Source: a virus. From it: a DNA stretch of 63,309 nucleotides. This document shows, piece by piece, positions 18,402 through 26,693 of the stretch; position 1 is the stretch's first letter, and each line of letters starts with the position of its first letter. The notes under the pieces were generated by a model. It saw nothing but the letters and a program-made list of their open reading frames with translations. It ran no database searches and was not told where the DNA came from. The translations under genes and the position numbers were made by a program. The stretch covers positions 1 to 63,309 of the IMG/VR virus record IMGVR_UViG_3300036846_000911; one strand, 5' to 3'.

Positions 18402-18437
18402 CGATTGAGAGCTTAACTCAATCGGGGGGGAGAAAGT
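18402..18437 (+). promoter_or_regulatory. divergent control region with inverted repeat and G-run motif (copy 4 of 6)
   Basis: GATTGAG and CTCAATC form a perfect 7-base inverted repeat (18402-18422), immediately followed by seven G (18424-18430) and AGAAAGT. It lies between the divergent capsid and major tail protein genes, so it is a natural place for late promoters or an activator site. Confidence 0.45.
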
Positions 18438-18530
18438 CCTATCGGATGCTGTTACTGCGGTAATCTGGCCGTGCTACTGCTGCTGGCTGCGGGCCGGGCT
18501 TGACGGACTTCCCTTTGGCGGAGGATTCCA

Positions 18531-19490
18531 ATGCCCACCGAGTGCACCGCACTACTTCGCGGCAAGGTCGCCCGGATCACCAAGGTCGACGGCTGTGGCA
18601 ACCCGATCCACTGCGATGCGCCGCAGAACACGGTGCCGCAGTATGTGGTTTCCGACGGCATCATCTCCATTCAGATCCAGCCGGAAATCGACGCTGGCAC
18701 CGACATCACGCAGACGAACTGGAACGGCGATACGTGTGTCGACGTGCCGGCCTGCCCGAAGATTCGGTGGATCAACCTGACCGTGTCGATGTGCAAGATG
18801 GACCCGGACCTGTTCTCCATGTGGACGGGCGTGTCGGTGGTGAAGGATGCGGCCGGCAACGCGACCGGCTTCCGGGTGCGTAAGTCGGTCTCCTGCGACG
18901 AGGGTGTCGCCCTGGAGATCTGGACCGGGTCGGCGGGCAGTGGCACCTGCCTGGCGGGTGGGCAGAAGCCCCGCTACGGCTACATCGTCATCCCGTGGGT
19001 GGTCAATGGCATCCTCGGCGACTACACCATCGAAAACGGCGCGGTCACCTTCCAGGTCACCGCGAAGGGCATCGACGGCGGCGGCTGGGGTGTCGGCCCC
19101 TACGACGTGTACGACGACGGTGCGGGCGGCGGTTTGAAGTTGGCGACCCCGTTCGGCGTCGGCGACCTAGAGCACATCGACACGACGACGATGCCGCCGC
19201 CGGTCGCCGGTTGCGGCGCGAACTGCACGATCACCCCGGTCCCGCCGACCGTGACGGTGGCTGCGGCCCCGAGTGACGTCTCCGGCCAGACGGTGCTGTT
19301 GACCTACGACAACGCCAACTCCGGCCCGGTCTACATCGACTGGGGTGACGCCTCGCAGGTGGTGGCGACGCCGACCGGCGCGGGCACGGTGCAGCACCCG
19401 TACGTCGGTGCCGGGCCGTTCACCATCACCGTCACCGACACCAACAACGTGGACGCGACAACGACGAAGGTCTTCACCCCTGGCCCGTAG
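18531..19490 (+). CDS. major tail protein with PKD/Ig-like C-terminal domain
   Basis: The protein has 319 aa and a GGAGG Shine-Dalgarno. Residues 1-220 are a beta-rich tail-tube-like domain with unusual cysteines (ECTALL, DGCGNPIHC, CDEG). Residues 235-319 form a PKD/Ig-like domain (TVTVAAAPSDVSG, TYDNANSGPVYIDWGD, AGPFTITVTDT), a common surface decoration of tail tubes. It is followed by a perfect hairpin that may reduce read-through into the adaptor genes, as expected for an abundant protein. Confidence 0.8.
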   Translation: MPTECTALLRGKVARITKVDGCGNPIHCDAPQNTVPQYVVSDGIISIQIQPEIDAGTDITQTNWNGDTCVDVPACPKIRWINLTVSMCKMDPDLFSMWTGVSVVKDAAGNATGFRVRKSVSCDEGVALEIWTGSAGSGTCLAGGQKPRYGYIVIPWVVNGILGDYTIENGAVTFQVTAKGIDGGGWGVGPYDVYDDGAGGGLKLATPFGVGDLEHIDTTTMPPPVAGCGANCTITPVPPTVTVAAAPSDVSGQTVLLTYDNANSGPVYIDWGDASQVVATPTGAGTVQHPYVGAGPFTITVTDTNNVDATTTKVFTPGP

Positions 19491-19503
19491 TCGGCTTCCG
19501 GAC

Positions 19504-19538
19504 GTGCCGGCGGACACCCCCCGTGTGTCCGCCGGCAC
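19504..19538 (+). terminator. hairpin after major tail protein
   Basis: GTGCCGGCGGACAC and its exact complement are separated by seven bases. There is no U-run. It is probably an attenuator, since the next gene starts 24 bases later on the same strand. Confidence 0.6.
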
Positions 19539-19562
19539 CCAACCACGGCAGGGAGGTAGAGG

Positions 19563-20417
19563 GTGGCCGATCCAACCGCACCGCTGCCGGCCGGCCGGGT
19601 CGGCGGGCCGTGCGACTGGCCATTCGACGTGTCGTGCTGCCCCGGCCTGGACATGAGCACAATCGCGGACCCGTTGATGGACATGGCGAAAACGTGGGTC
19701 GCCGAGATCCTGTGGTCGGCGACCGGGCGCCGGTTCGGGTTGTGCGACATGCTGGTGCGCCCCTGCAACCGGGGTTGCCTCAACCGGCTGCCGCTGCCGA
19801 TGCCGACCGTCATGGGCGACCGGTCGATGTGGCCGACGCCGTACCTGTACGGCGGGCAGTGGTTCAACTCGTGCGGCTGCATCCAATACTCCGACTGCTC
19901 ATGTGGCCCGCTCTGCGAACTGGCGCTGCCCGGCCCGATCGACTCGATCACCGAAGTGCTCATCGACGGGGAGGTCATCGACCCGGCCACCTACCGGGTC
20001 GACAACCACCGGCTGCTGGTCCGCCTCGGCGGTGAGGAGTGCTGGCCGCGCTGCCAGCACATGGACGCGAACATCGACGAACCGGGCAGTTTCGCGATCT
20101 CCTACCGGCGCGGCACGCCGGTGCCGGAGGGCGGGGCATACGTCGCCGGGATCTACCTGGGTGAGGTGTTGAAGCAGTGCATCGGCGACAAGTCGTGCCG
20201 GCTGCCGCGCAACGTCACCCAGGTCAACCGGGCCGGGATCACCACCAACTTCTCCGCCGGGGGCGGGAAATTCGCCGGCCTGACCCAACTGCCTGAAGTG
20301 GACATGTGGATCAACCTGGTGAACCCCAACGGTTTAGCCTCGGCCAGCGATGTGTGGTCGCCGGACAACCGAGCCAGGGTCCGCACCGCGACGGCGCCGC
20401 GTGACGTGATGCCGTGA
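19563..20417 (+). CDS. head-tail adaptor-like structural protein
   Basis: The protein has 284 aa with a GTG start preceded by AGGGAGGTAGAG. It is Cys-rich (DVSCCPGLD, RPCNRGCLN, CGCIQYSDCSCGPLC). The motif SITEVLIDGEVIDPATYRVD followed by a short hydrophobic strand is typical of phage head-tail connector proteins of the gp6/neck type. It overlaps the next gene by four bases. Confidence 0.68.
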   Translation: MADPTAPLPAGRVGGPCDWPFDVSCCPGLDMSTIADPLMDMAKTWVAEILWSATGRRFGLCDMLVRPCNRGCLNRLPLPMPTVMGDRSMWPTPYLYGGQWFNSCGCIQYSDCSCGPLCELALPGPIDSITEVLIDGEVIDPATYRVDNHRLLVRLGGEECWPRCQHMDANIDEPGSFAISYRRGTPVPEGGAYVAGIYLGEVLKQCIGDKSCRLPRNVTQVNRAGITTNFSAGGGKFAGLTQLPEVDMWINLVNPNGLASASDVWSPDNRARVRTATAPRDVMP

Positions 20418-20965
20418 CCGCGCCGCTGCTGCCCGTGTGGTGGCCGATCTTCGACACGGTCCGCACCTGCCTGTGTCAGAACCTGGCCGCCACCCTCGGC
20501 GGCCCGGTGGGGCGCTGCTGTGTCCAGCCCGGCGGGGCGATCATCCTGGACGAGTGCTGTGACGGCACCGCCTGGGTACGCGTGGATCGGGTGTGGTTGA
20601 AGGCGGCGGCCGGCACCACGCAGGTTCGCCGTGATCCGATCGGGTGGGGTGGCGCACCCTGCGGCGACCAGATGGTCATGATGACGCTGGGCCTGGGCGT
20701 GATGCGCTGTGCCGCGACGATCGACGAGCGCGGTACCCCGCCCGGCTGCGAAGTCCTGGAAGACGAGTCGATGCGGATGCTCTCCGACATCGACGCCCTC
20801 TACAAAACGGCGGTCTGCTGCCTGGAGGAGAGTTCCGAATCGTTTGCCATCTATGCGACCGAGCCGCTGCTGCTCATCCCGCAGGGGCCGGCCGGCGGCT
20901 GCGTCGGCGCCGAACTGAGCGTGCAGTACACGGTCGAGTTGTGCCCCTGTCTGGATCGAGGGTGA
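20414..20965 (+). CDS. putative head-tail / tail completion protein, 183 aa
   Basis: GTG start overlapping the previous stop. It is Cys-rich with no catalytic motif, and its length fits a tail terminator or neck protein. Position in the connector cluster is the only evidence for function. Confidence 0.6.
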   Translation: MTAPLLPVWWPIFDTVRTCLCQNLAATLGGPVGRCCVQPGGAIILDECCDGTAWVRVDRVWLKAAAGTTQVRRDPIGWGGAPCGDQMVMMTLGLGVMRCAATIDERGTPPGCEVLEDESMRMLSDIDALYKTAVCCLEESSESFAIYATEPLLLIPQGPAGGCVGAELSVQYTVELCPCLDRG

Positions 20966-20968
20966 ACC

Positions 20969-21223
20969 ATGGCGAAGCGCAGTTTCGGACGCAACACCAA
21001 GGGACGCGGCAACGCGGAGACCCTGCGCCGCTACTGGTCGGAAGGTAAAGGCGCGGCGAAGATTCGCTGGGGCCAGGGCGGCGACTTCAACCGCTGCACC
21101 CGACTGCTGACCAAATACATGCCCGGCCAGGAGAAGGGCTACTGTAACCTGCTGCACAAACGCGCAACAGGCATGTACCCGGCGACCCACGCGAAGCTCA
21201 TCCGGGGCGGACGCAAAAAGTAG
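20969..21223 (+). CDS. conserved small basic actinophage protein
   Basis: The protein has 84 aa and is strongly basic (MAKRSFGRNTKGRGN, IRWGQGGDFNRC, IRGGRKK). I recognise this type as a recurrent small protein near actinophage structural genes, but its function is unknown. The high positive charge suggests DNA or RNA contact or a packaged protein. Confidence 0.65.
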   Translation: MAKRSFGRNTKGRGNAETLRRYWSEGKGAAKIRWGQGGDFNRCTRLLTKYMPGQEKGYCNLLHKRATGMYPATHAKLIRGGRKK

Positions 21224-21249
21224 ACGCTGCGTACACATCTTGCTATTGT
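21221..21249 (+). promoter_or_regulatory. toxin-antitoxin promoter and operator
   Basis: A -35-like TAGACG (21221-21226), 17-base spacer and -10-like TATTGT (21244-21249) would start transcription at or beside the antitoxin ATG, giving a leaderless message. GTACACA and TGTGTAT half-sites around 21231-21253 form an imperfect palindrome, as expected for autoregulation by antitoxin. Confidence 0.45.
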
Positions 21250-21255
21250 GTATAC

Positions 21256-21519
21256 ATGACTCAAATTTCTGCCCGCGCACTGCGGGAAAACCTCGCCGAA
21301 ACCCTGGAATCTGCGGCTCGCGGCGACGATGTGATCGTCACCCGCAACGGCCGCGAACTGGCGGCAGTTATCTCAATGGACGCCTACCGCGCCCTGGTGG
21401 CCATGGAGGACGAGGCGCTGGGGCGCCTCGCCTCGCAGCGCCTGGCCGAGCTGGACCCTTCGATTCCCCTGGCCACCCTGGATGAGGTTCTGGCCGAAAC
21501 GGCGGCCCGCACGTCGTGA
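21256..21519 (+). CDS. Phd/YefM-type antitoxin
   Basis: The protein has 87 aa. The N-terminus ISARALRENLAETLESAARG and VIVTRNGRELAAVISMDAY is the diagnostic Phd/YefM fold, which binds DNA and represses its own operon. The C-terminal part should wrap the toxin. Its stop overlaps the toxin GTG by four bases. It is embedded between virion connector and portal genes. Confidence 0.88.
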   Translation: MTQISARALRENLAETLESAARGDDVIVTRNGRELAAVISMDAYRALVAMEDEALGRLASQRLAELDPSIPLATLDEVLAETAARTS

Positions 21520-21776
21520 AGTACCGCACCATCTTTGAACCGACCGCCCGCGCCGAACTGCGCAGGCTGGATCGGCGGATTGCAATGCAGATTCTGCACA
21601 AGCTGGCAGAACTGGAGGCCGATCCACTGGGTTGTGCCACCACCGAGCTGGTGACCGCACCCGGTATTCGCCGGCTGCGCGTCGGCGATTACCGGGTGGC
21701 ATACAAGATTGTCAAAAATCAGGTAGTGATCCTGGTCGTCGCGGTTGCGCACCGCAGTGAAATCTACGAAAGATAG
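21516..21776 (+). CDS. RelE/ParE-type toxin
   Basis: The protein has 86 aa. The sequence YRTIFEPTARAELRRLDRRI, then PGIRRLRVGDYRVAYKI and VVAVAHRSEIYE is typical of the RelE/ParE superfamily; the late Arg and His/Tyr residues are consistent with RelE-like mRNA cleavage. GTG start coupled to the antitoxin. It may act as a stability or anti-phage module in the prophage state. Confidence 0.87.
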   Translation: MKYRTIFEPTARAELRRLDRRIAMQILHKLAELEADPLGCATTELVTAPGIRRLRVGDYRVAYKIVKNQVVILVVAVAHRSEIYER

Positions 21777-21794
21777 AACCGCTCTCACCGGCTG

Positions 21795-21838
21795 CTGACG
21801 GCCGGCACTGATCCTCGCCAAGCAGTGTCGGCCGTCAG
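21795..21838 (+). terminator. hairpin terminator after toxin gene
   Basis: Two 16-base arms (CTGACGGCCGGCACTG and its partner) pair with a single G-U wobble around a 12-base loop, 19 bases after the toxin stop. It insulates the toxin-antitoxin unit from the portal operon. Confidence 0.7.
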
Positions 21839-21872
21839 TGTGTATTGGCCGCAAAAAGTCACCCCCGACCGA

Positions 21873-21884
21873 GGGGGGGAAAGT
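21873..21884 (+). promoter_or_regulatory. G-run motif (copy 5 of 6)
   Basis: Seven G followed by AAAGT lie 25 bases before the membrane-protein GTG. A TATGCT word (21897-21902) lies six bases before that GTG, matching the leaderless spacing seen elsewhere in this window. The G-run would then fall near the -35 region. Confidence 0.35.
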
Positions 21885-21908
21885 TCAACGGATACGTATG
21901 CTCTGCAT

Positions 21909-22232
21909 GTGTCCTGGTTGGAACTGCTGTTGGTCGTCCTCGCCGTCGCACGGTTGACGGTGCTGGTACGCGCTGACCGAATCAGCCGACCAATTCGGTA
22001 TGCGGTGGCCAAGAAACTGCCGGAAAACGGCTATCTGCTGTACCTCCTGGACTGTCCGTGGTGTATCGGCATGTGGATCTCCGCCGCCGCAGCCATTTCG
22101 GCCTACTTCTGCTGGCATGACGCCTGGTTCCGCATCCTCACGTTCGCATTGGCACTGTCCTATGTGGTGGGTGCGCTGGCGGCGATGCCGTGGGAGCCGG
22201 ACAGCGATCTACCCAAGCGGGAGGCAGCATAA
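21909..22232 (+). CDS. DUF1360-like membrane protein
   Basis: The protein has 107 aa. Residues 1-20 (VSWLELLLVVLAVARLTVLV) and two later stretches are hydrophobic, and the motif LLDCPWCIGMWISAAAA, with two cysteines beside a membrane segment, is characteristic of the DUF1360 family found next to portal genes in actinophages. Function unknown. It lies directly upstream of the portal in the same transcript. Confidence 0.75.
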   Translation: MSWLELLLVVLAVARLTVLVRADRISRPIRYAVAKKLPENGYLLYLLDCPWCIGMWISAAAAISAYFCWHDAWFRILTFALALSYVVGALAAMPWEPDSDLPKREAA

Positions 22233-24197
22233 ATGCCCGCATTCTGGCGCAAAAACGCGACGATTCCACCGGCTGGTGACGCTTTCATCGCCTCGGCAAC
22301 CCCGACGCCACTGATCGACGAGGCAATCGTCGCCTCGGCCGCACGGGTCACGCCGGGAAACCTGCGCTACAACCGTTCATCCTCGGATACGTCGTGGCAA
22401 CGCGAGGCGTGGGACTTCTACGACACAGTCGCCGAGTTCCGCTACGTCTGCGACTGGAAATCGCAGGCCGCCTCGCGGGTGAAACTGTTCATCACCACCG
22501 TGGACGAATCCGGCGAGCCCGACACCGACGCCGCCGGCCCGATACCTTTCGCCACAACGTTTCTGGGTGGCCCGGCGATCCAATCGCAGGTGATCGCCGC
22601 GATGGTGCTGCACCTGGAGATCGTGGGGCTGTGTTTCCTCATCGGCCAGGTGCTCCCCGACGGCGGCGAATCGTGGGACGTCTTCTCCCTGGATGATCTG
22701 CTCGACAACGGCGACGGAACGATCTCGATAGACACCGGCACCGGCCCGATCACCGTCCTTGACCCCAACGCGTCGGTGATTATCAAAATCTGGCGCCCGC
22801 ATCCGCGTAAGAAAGCCGAAGCCAACGCCCCGGCCCGCGCCGCCCGCGCCCCGCTGCGGGAAATCGTGCGCGCCGACCAGTCCATCGCGGCGCAGATCGA
22901 CTCCCGGCTCACCGGCGCCGGGATTCTGTTGCTGCCCAAAGAGTTGACGTTCACCATCTCCGGCGCCAACCAGGACGACGGGCCAGGCGACGACGGCGGC
23001 ACCGACCAGTTCATGACGAAACTGACCGAGTCGATGATGACGTCGATCGCCGACCCCGACTCGGTGGAAGCCGTGGTGCCGATCATCATCCGGGGACCCG
23101 GCGACCAGCTCGACAAGGTCCGTCTGCTGACCATGTCGACGCCGGTCTCCGAGGCGACGATGACGATCCGGGACGGCGCCGTCGGCCGACTGGCACGCGG
23201 CCTGGATGTGGCGGCGGAAGTGTTGCTGGGAATGGGCAACACCAACCACCTCTCCGGCTGGCAGATTGAGGAATCCAACGCGAAAGTCCACCTCGCCAAC
23301 CCACTGGAACTGATCTGCGCCGCGCTGACCGAGCAGTACCTGTGGCCGGCGATGATGGGCCAGGTACCGGACTACCGGCGTTACGTCGTCTGGTACGACC
23401 TCTCCGACCTGGTGCAGCGCCCCGACCGGGCCGCCGACGCCCAGCAAGTTTTCGACCGTGGCGAACTATCCGGCACCGCGCTGCGCCGCGAAAACGGCTT
23501 CACCGAAAACGACCAGCCCACCGACGACGAACGCCGCCGCCACGACCTTCTCGAAGTCGCCGGCAAGGTGCCGATCGCCGCCCCGGCCGTCCTCTCCGAG
23601 CTGCTGCGGGACCTGGGCGTCAACCCCGCCAACGCGCTGCCGGTCGCCCCGGCCGCCGGACCCGGCTCGCAGGGGCGTGGCCTGTCGACCACGGCACCGG
23701 CCGAATCCCGGCCGCTGCCCTCATCGAACCCGGCGCCGCCGACCACCCCGAACGCGCCGACGAATCCGGCCGGCCCGGTGCAGGCGTCCTCCATGGTGAG
23801 CAAAGTCGCCGAACAGCAACACATCGCCAAGGTGCTCGGCGCCGACGCGCACACCACCGGCGTTGTCGCGGCGGCGGAGGCGTTGACACTGCGGGCGCTG
23901 GAAACCGCCGGGAAACGTCTCGTCGGGCGCAGCCGGCACAAGATGGATCAGCTGCGGCTGGAGGCGTGGGACTACCACACCGCACCGGGGATGGCCTGCA
24001 CCCCGACGTCGGCGGAGCGCCTGCTGGAAGGTTGCTTCGCGGCCTGCCCGGTGGTTGCCGCCGCCGCCGGGGTCAACGAGGCGCAGCTGTCCACATGCCT
24101 GCACGACTATGTCAGCGCGCTGCTGTGCGCCGGGGAGTCACACACCTCCACCGCGCTGATCAACCACCTACGCAGCAGCACCCTGTTTCAAATCTGA
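22233..24197 (+). CDS. portal protein
   Basis: The protein has 654 aa; it would form the dodecameric DNA-entry ring. Typical actinophage portal features are visible: WDFYDTVAEFRYVCDWKS near residue 53, EVLLGMGNTNHLSGWQIEES near 330, YLWPAMM, WYDLSDLVQRPDRAADAQ, and ELSGTALRRENGFTENDQP. The C-terminal 190 residues contain a Pro/Ala/Ser-rich linker and a helical domain that may hold additional head functions. It starts one base after the upstream stop. The neighbouring maturation protease fits the head-gene order. Confidence 0.88.
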   Translation: MPAFWRKNATIPPAGDAFIASATPTPLIDEAIVASAARVTPGNLRYNRSSSDTSWQREAWDFYDTVAEFRYVCDWKSQAASRVKLFITTVDESGEPDTDAAGPIPFATTFLGGPAIQSQVIAAMVLHLEIVGLCFLIGQVLPDGGESWDVFSLDDLLDNGDGTISIDTGTGPITVLDPNASVIIKIWRPHPRKKAEANAPARAARAPLREIVRADQSIAAQIDSRLTGAGILLLPKELTFTISGANQDDGPGDDGGTDQFMTKLTESMMTSIADPDSVEAVVPIIIRGPGDQLDKVRLLTMSTPVSEATMTIRDGAVGRLARGLDVAAEVLLGMGNTNHLSGWQIEESNAKVHLANPLELICAALTEQYLWPAMMGQVPDYRRYVVWYDLSDLVQRPDRAADAQQVFDRGELSGTALRRENGFTENDQPTDDERRRHDLLEVAGKVPIAAPAVLSELLRDLGVNPANALPVAPAAGPGSQGRGLSTTAPAESRPLPSSNPAPPTTPNAPTNPAGPVQASSMVSKVAEQQHIAKVLGADAHTTGVVAAAEALTLRALETAGKRLVGRSRHKMDQLRLEAWDYHTAPGMACTPTSAERLLEGCFAACPVVAAAAGVNEAQLSTCLHDYVSALLCAGESHTSTALINHLRSSTLFQI

Positions 24198-24208
24198 AGG
24201 AGTTTACG

Positions 24209-26227
24209 ATGCTGAATACCCGGATTGTGGTGGCGCGGGCCGGCGGCCGTAACTCCGGCCTGCCGATGGCGCTGTTGAATGACCCGCAGGTCATCACCGC
24301 CGCCGCCTACCCGCTGCCGATTTTCGGCGACAACGATGAGCCGCTGGGTCGGGTGTTGAGCCTCGTGGAGCAGGACGGCGTCCTGTACGCAGATGCCGAG
24401 CTGTTCCACGAAGAAGTTCCGGCGTTCACCCACATCAACTACGTCGAGATCGACGTTAAGCACCAGGACGGCCGGCGCATCATCACCTCCGCCGTCCTTG
24501 ACTCACTCACCGCCGCGTCCCCCACGCCACCACCCCCGCCCGCGTCCCCTCCGGCGGGCGGGGGTGGTTCGCCCGACACACCGCCGGTCGACGACACCGG
24601 CGAACCGACCGACGACCCGAACATCACCGTCGACACGGAACTGCCGATCGCCCCGCTGGACACCGCCTGGGACCCGCACACCGCCACCGCCCGGATGCTC
24701 GCCAACGCCAACACCGGCGGCACCGTGGATGCGGAACTACTCGGCAACGGATTCCTCTACCAGGACCCCGGCAGCGACGGCACCTCGGTTGCCGACTACC
24801 AGTTCCCCGTCGCCGACGTCCTTTCCGGCACGCTGACGATCGTCCCCAACGCGCTGCTCGACGCGGCGTCCGTCATCGACGCCGGGGGGCCGGCCACCGA
24901 CCACATCTCCGACGCGGACATGCAGGCCCTGTCCGACGTCCTCGACGAGCTGTACACCCTCGTTGCCGGCGACAGCGGCAGCACCGACACGCCGATGGAT
25001 TCCGGCTGCGCAACCTGCGGCGACAACGCGATGGTCGCCGCCGCCACCGCCGACCTGCCGATCGCCCCCGAATCCACCACCTGGGATGGCAGCGCGGCGG
25101 AGAGTCGCGTGTTGAAGTGGGCGACCGGCGCCGATGGCACCGTCAACGGCACGAAACTGGGCACCGCGTACCTGTACCAGACGCCCGGTTCCGACCCGAC
25201 GTTGCAGGCCAGCTACAAGCTGCCGGTCGCCGACGTCATCAACGGAACCCTGATGGTTGTCCCCGCCGCTGTCCGGGCCGCCGCCGCATCACTGGGCGGC
25301 GCCCGAACAGCGCTGAAAGGTCTCACCCCGGCGGCGAAGAAGACGGCCCGCGCGGTGGTCGACAAGCTGATGGCGAAGGTCCGCGCCGCCGGCAAGTCGT
25401 CGAGCACCCCGGCGAAGCCAACCCCACCAACCCCACCGACCAAGCCGGTGACAGCGAGCGCCGCCACCGGCTGGCGCCGGCACCTGCGCCCACCGGAGGC
25501 ATTCTTCGCGCCGCTGAACCTTTCCGGCCCCACCCCGATCACCGTCACGCCCGACGGGGAAGTGTTCGGCCACTGCGGCGACTGGTCCACCTGCCACCGA
25601 TCCTTTGTCGCCTCCGGCATCTGCATCCCACCGCCACGCTCCACCTGCGACTACTGCCACTACAACCTCGGCACCGTCTACACCGCCGAAGGCAACCCGA
25701 TCAACGTCGGCGCCTACTCGGTCGGCGGTGGGCACGCCAGTCTGGATCTGGGGATGGCCGCCGCCACCGCCCACTACGACAACATCGCCGCCGTCCCCGC
25801 GATCGGGGTGATGCGCGAAGACGAACACGGGCCGTACTTCCACGGCGCGTTGACTCCACAAGCGACCGACGAGCAGATCTACAGCATGCTGGCCTTCCCG
25901 CCCTCCGGCGACTGGCGGGAGGAACGCCCCGGCACCGGCCTGGAGATGATTGCCGTCACCTCCGTTGCCACGCCTGGTTTCGCGGTGAAAGCGAACCTCA
26001 CCGCCGCCGGTGAAGTATCCGCTCTCATCATTCCTCGGCAGGGCGGCTACGCGGTCACGACCAGTGAAAACGCGGATATTCTCACCGAAGTGGCGGCGCT
26101 ACGTGACCAGGCGGTCGCCGTGCTCGCCGCCTCCATCGGCCGCACCCGCGCCGACGAACTTCTCGCCCTGTCCAACCTGATTCACGTCACCGAATACGCG
26201 ACGCTCAACGAGCAGAGCCGCCGATAG
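24209..26227 (+). CDS. capsid maturation protease-like protein with duplicated domain
   Basis: The protein has 672 aa with an AAGGAG Shine-Dalgarno. After an N-terminal domain (1-110) and a Pro/Gly linker, two tandem copies of one domain occur at about 144-225 and 282-360. Each runs LPIAP...TWD/AWD..., then YQ.PGSD and (F/L)PVADV(L/I)(S/N)GTL..VP, a pattern I associate with actinophage prohead proteases. The C-terminal third (FGHCGDWSTCHRSF, AHYDNIAAVPAIGVMRE, FPPSGDWRE) is another recurrent actinophage maturation-protease domain. No catalytic triad can be assigned by eye. It follows the portal gene, as expected. Confidence 0.72.
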   Translation: MLNTRIVVARAGGRNSGLPMALLNDPQVITAAAYPLPIFGDNDEPLGRVLSLVEQDGVLYADAELFHEEVPAFTHINYVEIDVKHQDGRRIITSAVLDSLTAASPTPPPPPASPPAGGGGSPDTPPVDDTGEPTDDPNITVDTELPIAPLDTAWDPHTATARMLANANTGGTVDAELLGNGFLYQDPGSDGTSVADYQFPVADVLSGTLTIVPNALLDAASVIDAGGPATDHISDADMQALSDVLDELYTLVAGDSGSTDTPMDSGCATCGDNAMVAAATADLPIAPESTTWDGSAAESRVLKWATGADGTVNGTKLGTAYLYQTPGSDPTLQASYKLPVADVINGTLMVVPAAVRAAAASLGGARTALKGLTPAAKKTARAVVDKLMAKVRAAGKSSSTPAKPTPPTPPTKPVTASAATGWRRHLRPPEAFFAPLNLSGPTPITVTPDGEVFGHCGDWSTCHRSFVASGICIPPPRSTCDYCHYNLGTVYTAEGNPINVGAYSVGGGHASLDLGMAAATAHYDNIAAVPAIGVMREDEHGPYFHGALTPQATDEQIYSMLAFPPSGDWREERPGTGLEMIAVTSVATPGFAVKANLTAAGEVSALIIPRQGGYAVTTSENADILTEVAALRDQAVAVLAASIGRTRADELLALSNLIHVTEYATLNEQSRR

Positions 26228-26236
26228 GGAGACCGA

Positions 26237-26500
26237 TTGCTGACCCCCGAGCACCGGGCCGCCAACGAGGCGCTGACCACCGCGATCCAGCAGGTGCTCA
26301 ACGCCTACGGCTGGTCCAAAGACCTGGTGCTCGGCGACTTCGTGGTGATCGGCGCGCAAACCGGCTACAGCGACGACGGGGAAGTCATCAACAACTACTT
26401 CCAGCTGCTGCGCGACGGGGAGATGCCGCACCACCACATCCTCGGGCTGCTGCGCGGCAGTCTCGACCACTACGCCAGCCACGACCACGACGAGGAGTAG
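26237..26500 (+). CDS. hypothetical protein, 87 aa
   Basis: TTG start with AGGGAG upstream. It contains a helical N-terminus (NEALTTAIQQVLNAYG) and a His-rich end (PHHHILGLL, HYASHDHDEE). It is not a recognised family. It begins a run of tightly packed small genes. Confidence 0.6.
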   Translation: MLTPEHRAANEALTTAIQQVLNAYGWSKDLVLGDFVVIGAQTGYSDDGEVINNYFQLLRDGEMPHHHILGLLRGSLDHYASHDHDEE

Positions 26501-26504
26501 CGCC

Positions 26505-26678
26505 ATGGGCTGCAACTGCAACCAGCAGGCGGTCACCAAATACCGGCTGACCCGACCGGATCAGACGTACACCGACTTCGACACACTCGATGAGGCGCGG
26601 CACATCAACGACACCGAGGTTGGCGGTAAAGGCATCATCCGCACCGTCCGCACCGTCGTCGCCAAGACGAAGGCGTAG
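26505..26678 (+). CDS. small Cys-containing actinophage protein (DUF7196-like)
   Basis: The protein has 57 aa and begins MGCNCNQQAVTKYRLTRPDQ. The MGC(N/G)C opening with a following Lys/Arg-rich beta segment is a common small actinophage protein type. Function unknown; the two N-terminal cysteines may bind metal. Confidence 0.6.
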   Translation: MGCNCNQQAVTKYRLTRPDQTYTDFDTLDEARHINDTEVGGKGIIRTVRTVVAKTKA

Positions 26679-26693
26679 CCGGAGGCGTCGCAG

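Noticed and set aside
23342-24208. N-terminal extension of the maturation protease frame into the portal gene
   Set aside because: The extension is Arg/Pro/Ala-rich, overlaps the well-supported portal gene, and a good ribosome site precedes the ATG at 24209.
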